From assembly GCA_018715285.1 (NCBI GenBank), contig DVLW01000190.1, positions 1-16,407 on the forward strand: a stretch of DNA of 16,407 nucleotides, written 5' to 3'. The notes under the pieces are model-generated. The model was not told the DNA's origin. It saw nothing but the letters and a program-made list of their open reading frames with translations, and made no database searches. A program made the translations under genes and the position numbers. This document shows, in pieces, positions 1-6,211 of this stretch. Within the stretch, counting starts at the first letter, position 1. The number at the start of each line of letters is the position of its first letter. The stretch comes from Candidatus Faecivivens stercoripullorum (GTDB lineage Bacteria; Bacillota; Clostridia; Oscillospirales; Ruminococcaceae).

Positions 1-619
1 CCGGGTCAGAAATACTTTCAATAATCTGGGTCAGCATATCAGAATGCTTTAATGCCAGCGTCAGATCCTGTGAAACATTGAAATCAGCCGCACGGTTGGA
101 ATAACAGCGGATGATAAAATCCATCGTTTCCGGACGGGTAATCTCACGCCATCTGGAAAACCATTCAGCACCTTCCCGAAAATATTCATTTTCACTGTAG
201 ATGGTAAATTGCCCTTCAATCACAGAACTTTTCCGGTCTCGCATGTAATAATAATATCCTACACCGGAATAATACAGCTGCTGAATCAGCAGGTCAATAT
301 CTCCCAGCTTGCGCGCATACCGCAAAAGAGCCAGATGGGTACGATAATTGATCTCACGGTCAAAGCTCTGATTATAACTGAGCAGTGACTGCGCAAAAGA
401 GACAAACTCGGGTATTTTATCAGGCGGTTGCTGCTCGATTTTTTCGAGAGCAGGCAAAATTTCTTCCGAAAGAATCCGGATATTTTCCCGGCAAAGTTTA
501 TGAATCTGCTGCGTATTGACATGCAGAAAATCGACATACTGATCTTCCGGCATCTGCCGGGATGGAAAAAAGCTGAGTTTTTCGATCTGTTCAGTATTAT
601 GTACATACGCATCAAACAT
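1..619 (-). CDS. Unrecognised helical protein, N-terminal part, cut by the left edge
   Basis: An open frame runs from an ATG at 619-617 to the left edge with no stop, giving at least 206 residues (start MFDAYVHNTEQIEKLSFF). The ATG follows an AAGGGAG ribosome binding site about 9 nt upstream and a good promoter at 668-697. The protein is rich in Leu, Gln, Tyr and Glu and reads as helices (for example the stretch HLALLRYARKLGDIDLLIQQ), with a YYYY run near residue 122. There is no signal peptide and no obvious membrane segment in the visible part. I do not recognise the family. A TPR-like or other helical sensor region in front of a signalling output domain such as GGDEF would fit, but the deciding C-terminal part lies outside the window. 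That the frame is coding is fairly sure; the function is unknown. Confidence 0.8.
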   Translation of the reverse strand, partial: MFDAYVHNTEQIEKLSFFPSRQMPEDQYVDFLHVNTQQIHKLCRENIRILSEEILPALEKIEQQPPDKIPEFVSFAQSLLSYNQSFDREINYRTHLALLRYARKLGDIDLLIQQLYYSGVGYYYYMRDRKSSVIEGQFTIYSENEYFREGAEWFSRWREITRPETMDFIIRCYSNRAADFNVSQDLTLALKHSDMLTQIIESISDP

Positions 620-667
620 TCACAAACTCTCCCTTCATCGCGGTGCCCGACGTCCACGATTAAAAAT

Positions 668-697
668 ATTATATCATACAGGACAAGCGGCTGTCCA
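668..697 (-). promoter_or_regulatory. Sigma-A promoter for the left-edge gene
   Basis: On the minus strand the -35 is TGGACA (697-692), the spacer is 18 bp and the -10 is TATAAT (673-668) preceded by TGA, an extended -10. The predicted transcript start is about 40 nt before the ATG at 619. The dyad GGACA-6 nt-TGTCC at 681-696 covers part of the -35 and spacer and could be an operator or chance. Confidence 0.65.
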
Positions 698-731
698 CAG
701 AAAAATATAGTATTTTCGACAGTTCATGAAT

Positions 732-2069
732 TCATTCATCCAATATTTTATGCGCTGTTTCAATATCCAGCCGTTCCACAGCCCGCAGCTGACGGTTGAT
801 TGCACGGGTACGGACGCCAATCAGCTTGTCAAGATCATCTCCTGCCAGCTGGAGCCGTTTCTGGGTGGAAAGCAGCACTTCGGTAAACCGGTCGAACTCG
901 GTCCGCACCGCACCCAAAAGCTGCCAGACCTCCTGCGAACGCTTTTGCAGCGCCAGCGTCCTGAATCCCATCTGCAAAGCATTGAGCAATGCTGCCATTG
1001 TACTTGGGCCTGCGACGCTGACGTTATATTCCCGCTGCAAAGCCTCACACAGCCCACGGTTTACCGCTTCCGCATACAACCCTTCAGTAGGCAGAAACAT
1101 GATTCCAAAGGCCGTTGTATTGGGCGGAGCGATATATTTATCCCGGATATCCTTTGCAAACGCACGTATTCTGCTTTCCAGCACCGCACCGGCCGCCTTC
1201 ACCTGTTGGGAATCACCCGAATCCACCGCATCCTGAAGCTGTATATAAGCATCCATCGGGAATTTCGAGTCGACCGGAAGCAATACCGCTCCTTCCTCAC
1301 CCGGCAGACGAATCGCAAATTCTACCCGGTTGCGAGAACCAGGTACCGTCGCCACATCGGTGAGATACTGTTCCGGCGAAAGGATTTCTCCGAGGATTGC
1401 ACCCAGCTGAATTTCTCCGAGGATACCGCGTGTCTTGACGTTCCCCAGTATCTTTTTCAGGTCACCGACCCCTGTCGCCAGCGTCTGCATTTCACCAAGT
1501 CCACGGTAAACCTGTTCCAGACGATCGCTCACCTGACGGAAAGATTCGGTCATCTTCTTTTCCAATGCCGACTGAAGCTGTTCATCTACTGTAGCGCGAA
1601 TCTGTCCCAGCTGCCTGGTGTTTTCTTCTCGCAGTTCCCGCAATGAACGGGCTGTCTCTTCCCGCAGTGCCTCCAGCGTTCGCACATTCTCCGAAAGTCC
1701 GGAACGCAATGTATCAGTAAGTGATGCCTGCGAGGAATACAGCTGCCGTTCCATCGAGGCAATTCCGGCGTTCTGAGCCGCTGAGGCGGTCTGCTGACTG
1801 CCTGCAAGCAGTTCACCCAGCGAACGGACAGAATCGGTCAGCTGCAACCCAAAGTCCGCACGGAGCTGAGCAATACTGGTTTCCAGTTTTTCCTGAACTT
1901 CCTCTGTCAGCTGTTCCAGCTCAGCCCGGTTTTTTCTGCGGACACGGGCGTTTTCTCTGGCATTCATGACAGAAACTACCGTTCCGGCCGCTGCAAGCAA
2001 AGCAGTCAAAATAAGCAAAAAAATCATGATTCCTGTTTGTCCGTCCAAAATATTTCCCTTTCCGGCCAT
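732..2069 (-). CDS. rmuC: RmuC family DNA recombination protein
   Basis: This 445-residue protein has the RmuC layout. A membrane helix lies at about residues 15-36, followed by a long coiled coil at about 40-195 rich in Glu, Gln, Arg and Leu. The conserved RmuC core then begins at GILGEIQLGAILGEIL (215-230), with VDSKFP at 266-271 and, further on, FGIMFLPTEGLYAEA and AGPSTMAALLNALQMGFR. RmuC proteins are known to limit rearrangements between inverted repeats and have a nuclease-like fold; the biochemical activity is poorly defined. The length is normal. The start is not certain: the ATG at 2069 has only a weak AGGCCGG upstream, and an ATG at 2027, just before the membrane helix, is possible. 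A terminator lies 17 nt before the gene and I see no clear promoter of its own. Confidence 0.93.
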   Translation of the reverse strand: MAGKGNILDGQTGIMIFLLILTALLAAAGTVVSVMNARENARVRRKNRAELEQLTEEVQEKLETSIAQLRADFGLQLTDSVRSLGELLAGSQQTASAAQNAGIASMERQLYSSQASLTDTLRSGLSENVRTLEALREETARSLRELREENTRQLGQIRATVDEQLQSALEKKMTESFRQVSDRLEQVYRGLGEMQTLATGVGDLKKILGNVKTRGILGEIQLGAILGEILSPEQYLTDVATVPGSRNRVEFAIRLPGEEGAVLLPVDSKFPMDAYIQLQDAVDSGDSQQVKAAGAVLESRIRAFAKDIRDKYIAPPNTTAFGIMFLPTEGLYAEAVNRGLCEALQREYNVSVAGPSTMAALLNALQMGFRTLALQKRSQEVWQLLGAVRTEFDRFTEVLLSTQKRLQLAGDDLDKLIGVRTRAINRQLRAVERLDIETAHKILDE

Positions 2070-2085
2070 ATTTCCGGCCTATCTG

Positions 2086-2114
2086 AAAAAGGCAGGGGCG
2101 CACGCACCCCTGCC
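2086..2114 (-). terminator. Intrinsic terminator after the ddl/small-ORF genes
   Basis: On the minus strand an 8-bp perfect stem GGCAGGGG/CCCCTGCC (2114-2107 with 2098-2091) has an 8-nt loop and is followed by five T (2090-2086). It sits between the 71-residue gene and rmuC and ends only 17 nt before the rmuC start codon. Confidence 0.75.
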
Positions 2115-2116
2115 CG

Positions 2117-2159
2117 GGTCTTTACATGCCCGGTTTATCCGGCATGCCATTTAAAGACC
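2117..2159. repeat. Second, interrupted inverted repeat beside the terminator
   Basis: GGTCTTTA (2117-2124) pairs with TAAAGACC (2152-2159), and directly inside it CATGCC (2125-2130) pairs with GGCATG (2141-2146), with a short bulge on one side. This gives about 14 bp of perfect stem. It lies 9 nt after the stop of the 71-residue gene and just upstream of the terminator hairpin on the minus-strand transcript. It may protect the 3' end of the mRNA. Confidence 0.6.
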
Positions 2160-2168
2160 GTTCTGCAA

Positions 2169-2384
2169 TTATTTATGTACCCTGTCAAAACCATTCTGAC
2201 GAAACAGCTCCGCAGCACGCTGAGAAAACTGCAGCGGATTGCGGCAGGTCTCGGCAAGCGCCGGCAGCTGCTGGCGCACTTCAATAAAGCGCTGTTCTGC
2301 TTCCGGACTGTCCTCACCCAAAAACCAGCACTGGCTGGACCAGCTGTCAAACTTCAGATTGATATTATAGGCTTTTTCGACCAT
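2169..2384 (-). CDS. Small protein of unknown function (71 aa) downstream of ddl
   Basis: The ATG at 2384 follows an AAGGGG ribosome binding site and starts 16 nt after the ddl stop, so it is very probably cotranscribed with ddl. The frame stays open further upstream into ddl, but there is no ribosome binding site there and that part overlaps real ddl codons, so the internal ATG is preferred. The product (start MVEKAYNINLKFDSWSSQCW) is soluble, mildly acidic at first and amphipathic later, with two Cys, three Trp/Phe-rich positions early on and no signal peptide or membrane helix. I do not recognise the family. Its place suggests a role tied to D-Ala-D-Ala or envelope synthesis, which is inference from position only. 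Confidence 0.7.
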   Translation of the reverse strand: MVEKAYNINLKFDSWSSQCWFLGEDSPEAEQRFIEVRQQLPALAETCRNPLQFSQRAAELFRQNGFDRVHK

Positions 2385-2400
2385 ACTATTTTTCCCCTTA

Positions 2401-3603
2401 TCAGAGTTTGCTGCCCTTGGTGCCGCCGAAGCTGACACCAGACAGGATGTTGGTATCAAAGGCATAACTGATTTCTGCCTGATCGCGTTCCCGCTTGAGC
2501 GCAAACTGAATCATTCTGTCCAGCAGCTCGGTATATTTTACACCCATCGGCTCCCACAGATAGAACGAAAGCGAACCGGGAATGGTATTGATCTCATTGA
2601 TCCAGATCTCTCTGGTCTCGGAATCCATCATAAAGTCGATACGGGATACACCGCAGCAATCCAGTGCCTGGAATGCCTTAACAGCTGTCTGACGGACAAA
2701 ATCCCGCTCCTCAGGGGTAATATCTGCCGGAATCTTACGGGACAGGCTGGCCATACCTTCACTGCCGCCTTTCGCACCGGTTTTGCCGCCTTCTTTGCGC
2801 AGGTATTTTTCCTCGTAGGTCAGAATGCGGTCGCTGCTGACCGGTTCCTCACATTCAGATGCCTCTGCTTCCTCATAGTCGCCCAGAATTGAGCAGTTGA
2901 TTTCCTTAAGATGGGGAACAGCTCTTTCGACCAGTACCTTATGGGCAAACTGGAAAGCGTACTCCATCGCATCAGAAAGTTCCTGACGGTCAAGAGCCTT
3001 ACGAATACCGACACTGGAACCGAGGTCAATCGGCTTGACAATAACCGGATAGCCAATCTGTTCTTCCACCTGATCGAGAAACGCATCCGGTGCTTCCAGA
3101 TAACGGCGATGCTCTGCACGCAGGCAATCCAGTACCGGCAGTCCGGCTTCCTTCCAGACGCATTTCATCATGTACTTATCCATGCCGAGTGCCGAAGAAA
3201 GTACGTCACATCCGACAAACGGAACGCCCAGTGTTTTCAGATAGCCCTGTAATGCGCCATCCTCAACGTTGGTACCATGGACAATCGGGAAGATAATATC
3301 AATTGTCTCCTCAACGTTGTTACCCAGCTTTTTGAGGGGATAATGCAGCAGCTGTACCCGTCCTTCTGCCGGAACCATCAGCACCTGCTGACTCTTTTTG
3401 AGCAGCTGAGGAATGCCATCCCGATAGCTCTCAATCTTTCCAACCTCTTCGCCGATATAAAACTCGTTTTTCTTGGTCATATAGATCGGCACAACATCAT
3501 ATTTGGAACGGTCAAGAGATGCCGCTGCCTGAAGTGCCGAGATGATCGACACTTCATGTTCAACGCTCTTTCCGCCGAACAGTACGCCCAGTTTTATTTT
3601 CAT
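2401..3603 (-). CDS. ddl: D-alanine--D-alanine ligase
   Basis: This cytoplasmic ATP-grasp enzyme joins two D-Ala for the peptidoglycan stem. Motifs in order are GGKSVEHEVSIISA (10-23, with catalytic Glu15), VGCDVLSSALGMDKYMMK (130-147), YPVIVKPIDLGSSVGI (185-200, ATP-binding loop), LKEINCSILGD (232-242), SRIDFMMD (320-327) and INEINTIPGSLSFYLWEP (335-352, metal and second-substrate residues). The omega-loop has the EEKY of D-Ala-D-Ala enzymes (264-267) and not the His of VanA/VanB D-lactate ligases. At 400 residues it is longer than typical Ddl because of a Gly/Lys/Ser-rich insert at about 268-290 and a short C-terminal tail. The ATG at 3603 follows AGAAGG. It lies 61 nt after the MurF-like gene with no strong promoter between, so it probably belongs to the same operon. 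D-Ala-D-Ser activity cannot be excluded by eye. Confidence 0.94.
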   Translation of the reverse strand: MKIKLGVLFGGKSVEHEVSIISALQAAASLDRSKYDVVPIYMTKKNEFYIGEEVGKIESYRDGIPQLLKKSQQVLMVPAEGRVQLLHYPLKKLGNNVEETIDIIFPIVHGTNVEDGALQGYLKTLGVPFVGCDVLSSALGMDKYMMKCVWKEAGLPVLDCLRAEHRRYLEAPDAFLDQVEEQIGYPVIVKPIDLGSSVGIRKALDRQELSDAMEYAFQFAHKVLVERAVPHLKEINCSILGDYEEAEASECEEPVSSDRILTYEEKYLRKEGGKTGAKGGSEGMASLSRKIPADITPEERDFVRQTAVKAFQALDCCGVSRIDFMMDSETREIWINEINTIPGSLSFYLWEPMGVKYTELLDRMIQFALKRERDQAEISYAFDTNILSGVSFGGTKGSKL

Positions 3604-3664
3604 AAGGTTTACCTTCTTTCGTCAGATCTATCTGCATTTGATCGTTTATCCGTCCGATAAATAA

Positions 3665-5227
3665 TCAGAAGTTATCCGGAAGATCGTTTTCCAGCAAAAC
3701 AATCTTCTGTACGCCGCCGGTACGGAGATTTTCAACCGATTTCAGAGCTGCTGTCAGATCATGTTCAACAAAGATCTTTTCTTTTGGATAACCTTCATCC
3801 ATCAGTCCCTGATAAATCGGCTCGGTCTGTTTTTCACCAACCAGTGCGACATAATCGCAAACCGCCGCAGCCTGACGGCCAAATTGACGGTTCAGCTCTG
3901 CCTGTTTGGTGCCCAGTTCCACCATACCCGGCGTAACCAGAATCTTCACACCATCAAACCGGGACAGGGTATCCAGTGCAGCCTTTGCGCCGCTCGGATT
4001 CGAGTTATAAGCATCATCGATAATCAACGCATTCCGTCCCCTAATCAGCTGCAAACGGTGCGGAACGCTTTCCAGTGCCCGGACCTGCGGAATCAGGTCA
4101 CGCATCGGAACACCCAGCGTATTGGCGACCGCAATCGCGCCGGTGATATTCAGCACGTTATGACTTCCAATCAGCGCGGTGGTAAAGGTATAATCTTCAC
4201 CATCACGGGAGACGGTAAAGGTTGAACCCTTCGCTGAAACACTGATATTCCGTGCAACATAGTCACAGTCTTCCATTTCGATACCGTAAGTAACTGCCTT
4301 CCGGCCAGGATTCTGCGAACGAATATATTCATTGTCGCCATTCAGGAAAACGATGCCGTCCTGCGGCAGTGCATCCCGCAGTTCAAACTTGGTTTTGATA
4401 ACATTATCAACCGTTTTGAAACTCTCAAGATGCTGCGGACCAATCGAAGTAATGATACCATACCGCGGAGAAACGATATCACAAATTTCCTTGATATCCC
4501 CAATATTCCGCGCACCCATTTCGCAAAGGAAAATCTCATGAGTCGGACGGAGTGAATTGCGGATGGTTTTGACAACGCCCATCGTGGTATTATAGCTTTC
4601 CGGCGTCATCAGTACATTGTACCGAGCTGAAAGCAGCTTCCGCAGAAAGAACTTGACGCTGGTTTTACCATAACTTCCGGTAATACCGACTACCTTCAGA
4701 TTCGGAGAAGAATCAATCATCCGTTTGGCGTCGTTAATATACCAGTTATTGATTGCCCGTTCAATCGGTTTGTTGAGCCAGTTTGCAGCCAGCAGATAAA
4801 ATCCAGAGACAAAATGTGCCACCGGGAGCAACACACCAAAGGCCAGCGGCCATCTGTGCAGCAGTACCGCAGCCAGAATGGTCAGTGCTGTCAAAACGCC
4901 GTCAGTTGCCAGCATCCGTTTGACACGGGCGGTATAAACCAGCGGCTTTTTGGCCTTGCGCGGTCTGCCAAGGTAAGCGGTCAGCGCATACAGAAGAATC
5001 GACAGGATGATTCCGGCACGTCCGCAGAAGCACAACAGCGGAAGCGTAAAAATAACGCCCAGATTACGTCCGACAAAGGCCGGCAGAAACTTATCCCGAT
5101 ACCATACCCGCTGTTCATGCGGTTTATAGGAATTGAGCTGGAACATATGGGTATTATAAACCGTCAGCATCGCGAAACTGCAAAGCCAGCTCACCAGCAG
5201 CAGAATAAACAAAATCCAGTCCAGCAT
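3665..5227 (-). CDS. murF: Membrane-anchored MurF-like Mur ligase
   Basis: A 520-residue protein in two parts. Residues 1 to about 150 are hydrophobic, with segments at about 3-23, 54-87 and 110-150 consistent with four or five membrane helices. From about residue 175 it is a Mur ligase: P-loop GITGSYGKTS (181-190), EMGA (237-240), a TKFE lysine region near 279-282, GSHNVLN (354-360), HRLQ (390-393), DDAYNSNP (404-411) and a C-terminal LLENDLPDNF. The DDAYNxNP motif and this C-terminus are typical of MurF, which adds D-Ala-D-Ala to UDP-MurNAc-tripeptide. The normal soluble N-terminal UDP-substrate domain is missing and the membrane part replaces it. The ATG at 5227 has GGAGG 7 nt upstream; a GTG one codon earlier is too close. 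It shares TGATG with the end of the hydrolase gene, implying translational coupling. It could instead be a related Mur ligase with another substrate. Confidence 0.88.
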   Translation of the reverse strand: MLDWILFILLLVSWLCSFAMLTVYNTHMFQLNSYKPHEQRVWYRDKFLPAFVGRNLGVIFTLPLLCFCGRAGIILSILLYALTAYLGRPRKAKKPLVYTARVKRMLATDGVLTALTILAAVLLHRWPLAFGVLLPVAHFVSGFYLLAANWLNKPIERAINNWYINDAKRMIDSSPNLKVVGITGSYGKTSVKFFLRKLLSARYNVLMTPESYNTTMGVVKTIRNSLRPTHEIFLCEMGARNIGDIKEICDIVSPRYGIITSIGPQHLESFKTVDNVIKTKFELRDALPQDGIVFLNGDNEYIRSQNPGRKAVTYGIEMEDCDYVARNISVSAKGSTFTVSRDGEDYTFTTALIGSHNVLNITGAIAVANTLGVPMRDLIPQVRALESVPHRLQLIRGRNALIIDDAYNSNPSGAKAALDTLSRFDGVKILVTPGMVELGTKQAELNRQFGRQAAAVCDYVALVGEKQTEPIYQGLMDEGYPKEKIFVEHDLTAALKSVENLRTGGVQKIVLLENDLPDNF

Positions 5228-6036
5228 CACTTTTCCTCCGTTCCCAGGTAGCTTGCCAGTACCCGCGAAACCAGTTCCCAGCTGTCAATAAAGCAAAAAT
5301 GACCGGCTCCGGGAACTTTTACCAGCGCTGCATCCGGCAGCAGCCGTTCCATTGTTTCGCCATCTGAAAGCGGTGTTGCTGTATCCTTTTCTCCCCAGAG
5401 CAGCAATGCCGGGACATGCACCGAAGGCATTTTCGGCGTCATATCGGTATTGACACAGCGCACCAGTGTCTGACGCATCATCGGAGAAGCGTTCAGATAG
5501 TCGGCACTGCCATGACTGCGGCGAAGGTTTTCCAGCGCGTCCGGGTACAGTACCCGGCAAAGAGGCAGTTCCAGAATCCAACGGCAGATTTTATATTTCC
5601 GCTGGCGGAATTTCTGTTTTGCGGTCTTTTTGGGCAGGACACCGGCAGCGTCCATCAAAATCATCCTTGTAACGGTAAAGGGCAGTCCCTGTCTGGAAGC
5701 GATCTCGACCGACACACGGCCGCCATGAGAATGACCCATCAGGATGACTTTTTTCAGTCCCAGCGCAGCAATCAGTTCAATGACAAAATCGGCAAATTCA
5801 CCGACACCCCAAGGCTGAGACGGTTCCGCCGTTTCACCAAATCCCGGGAAATCCGCAGCCAGAACCGGGACAAACTGTGCCATATGTTCCAGCAGTTTGG
5901 GATAAATCGAAATGCTGGTTCCCCAGCCCTGTAAAAATACAAGTGTTTCCCTGTCTGTATCCAGTCTGCCATCCGGGCAGCCAAGCATTGCATAATTGAC
6001 AGAAAAACCCTGCACCTGTATCCTCTGCGTCTGCAT
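5227..6036 (-). CDS. Alpha/beta-hydrolase fold protein
   Basis: A 269-residue serine hydrolase-like protein. It has an oxyanion-hole region LVFLQGWG, the nucleophile elbow GHSHGG (Ser103), the acid in WGEKDTATP (Asp218) and the catalytic His in GAGHF (His246), so the triad looks intact. There is no signal peptide, so it should be cytoplasmic. A basic stretch KKTAKQKFRQRKYK lies in the cap region. The substrate cannot be read from sequence; as first gene of an operon with two D-Ala-D-Ala pathway enzymes it may act on an envelope precursor or ester, which is inference. ATG codons at 6054, 6042 and 6036 are in frame. The promoter puts the transcript start near 6067, so 6054 would have almost no leader and no ribosome binding site, whereas 6036 has GGAAAGG 9 nt upstream. 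I therefore choose 6036. Confidence 0.88.
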   Translation of the reverse strand: MQTQRIQVQGFSVNYAMLGCPDGRLDTDRETLVFLQGWGTSISIYPKLLEHMAQFVPVLAADFPGFGETAEPSQPWGVGEFADFVIELIAALGLKKVILMGHSHGGRVSVEIASRQGLPFTVTRMILMDAAGVLPKKTAKQKFRQRKYKICRWILELPLCRVLYPDALENLRRSHGSADYLNASPMMRQTLVRCVNTDMTPKMPSVHVPALLLWGEKDTATPLSDGETMERLLPDAALVKVPGAGHFCFIDSWELVSRVLASYLGTEEK

Positions 6037-6073
6037 CTGCATCCGCCTTTCCATCGTAGTCTATATCTAAATT

Positions 6074-6102
6074 AGTATAATGCAAATCAGTTATGATGTC
6101 AA
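6074..6102 (-). promoter_or_regulatory. Sigma-A promoter of the hydrolase-murF-ddl operon
   Basis: On the minus strand the -35 is TTGACA (6102-6097), the spacer is exactly 17 bp and the -10 is TATACT (6079-6074). It lies 20-66 nt upstream of the first possible start codon and is back to back with the promoter of the glycosidase. Confidence 0.85.
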
Positions 6103-6146
6103 GTTTACAGGCCATTCCGGAAGCGGCATTTTTTACCGGAAAACCA

Positions 6147-6175
6147 TTGACATTCTCAGCTGACACGCATATAAT
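6147..6175 (+). promoter_or_regulatory. Consensus sigma-A promoter of the GH2 gene
   Basis: The -35 TTGACA (6147-6152), 17-bp spacer and -10 TATAAT (6170-6175) match the sigma-A consensus at every position. An AAAAGGAGA ribosome binding site (6195-6203) sits 8-9 nt before the ATG at 6212. No clear operator overlaps it; CCGGAA occurs twice upstream (6117-6122 and 6136-6141). Confidence 0.88.
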
Positions 6176-6211
6176 ATAGCTGGCATTCAGTACAAAAAGG
6201 AGATAATTATT

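Noticed and set aside
286..657. Minus-strand open frame of 123 codons at the left
   Set aside because: It overlaps, in another frame, the real gene that starts at 619 with a good ribosome binding site; its product looks random and Cys/Arg/Ser-rich.
726..1646. Plus-strand open frame of 306 codons inside rmuC
   Set aside because: Antisense to conserved rmuC sequence, with no motif and no promoter.
2385..2504. N-terminal extension of the 71-residue protein
   Set aside because: It overlaps the ddl C-terminus in another frame and lacks a ribosome binding site; the AAGGGG site fits the ATG at 2384.
2401..3603. Vancomycin-resistance (VanA/VanB-type) D-lactate ligase
   Set aside because: The omega-loop has EEKY, not the His-containing loop of D-lactate ligases, and there is no vanH or vanX-like gene nearby.
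3645..3661. TTTATC-5 nt-GATAAA dyad between the MurF-like gene and ddl as a terminator
   Set aside because: The stem is only 6 bp and AT-rich with no T-run after it; too weak to split the operon.
6115..6130. Catabolite-response (cre) site before the GH2 gene
   Set aside because: CGGAAGCG fits the left half of the cre consensus with one mismatch, but the right half does not match.
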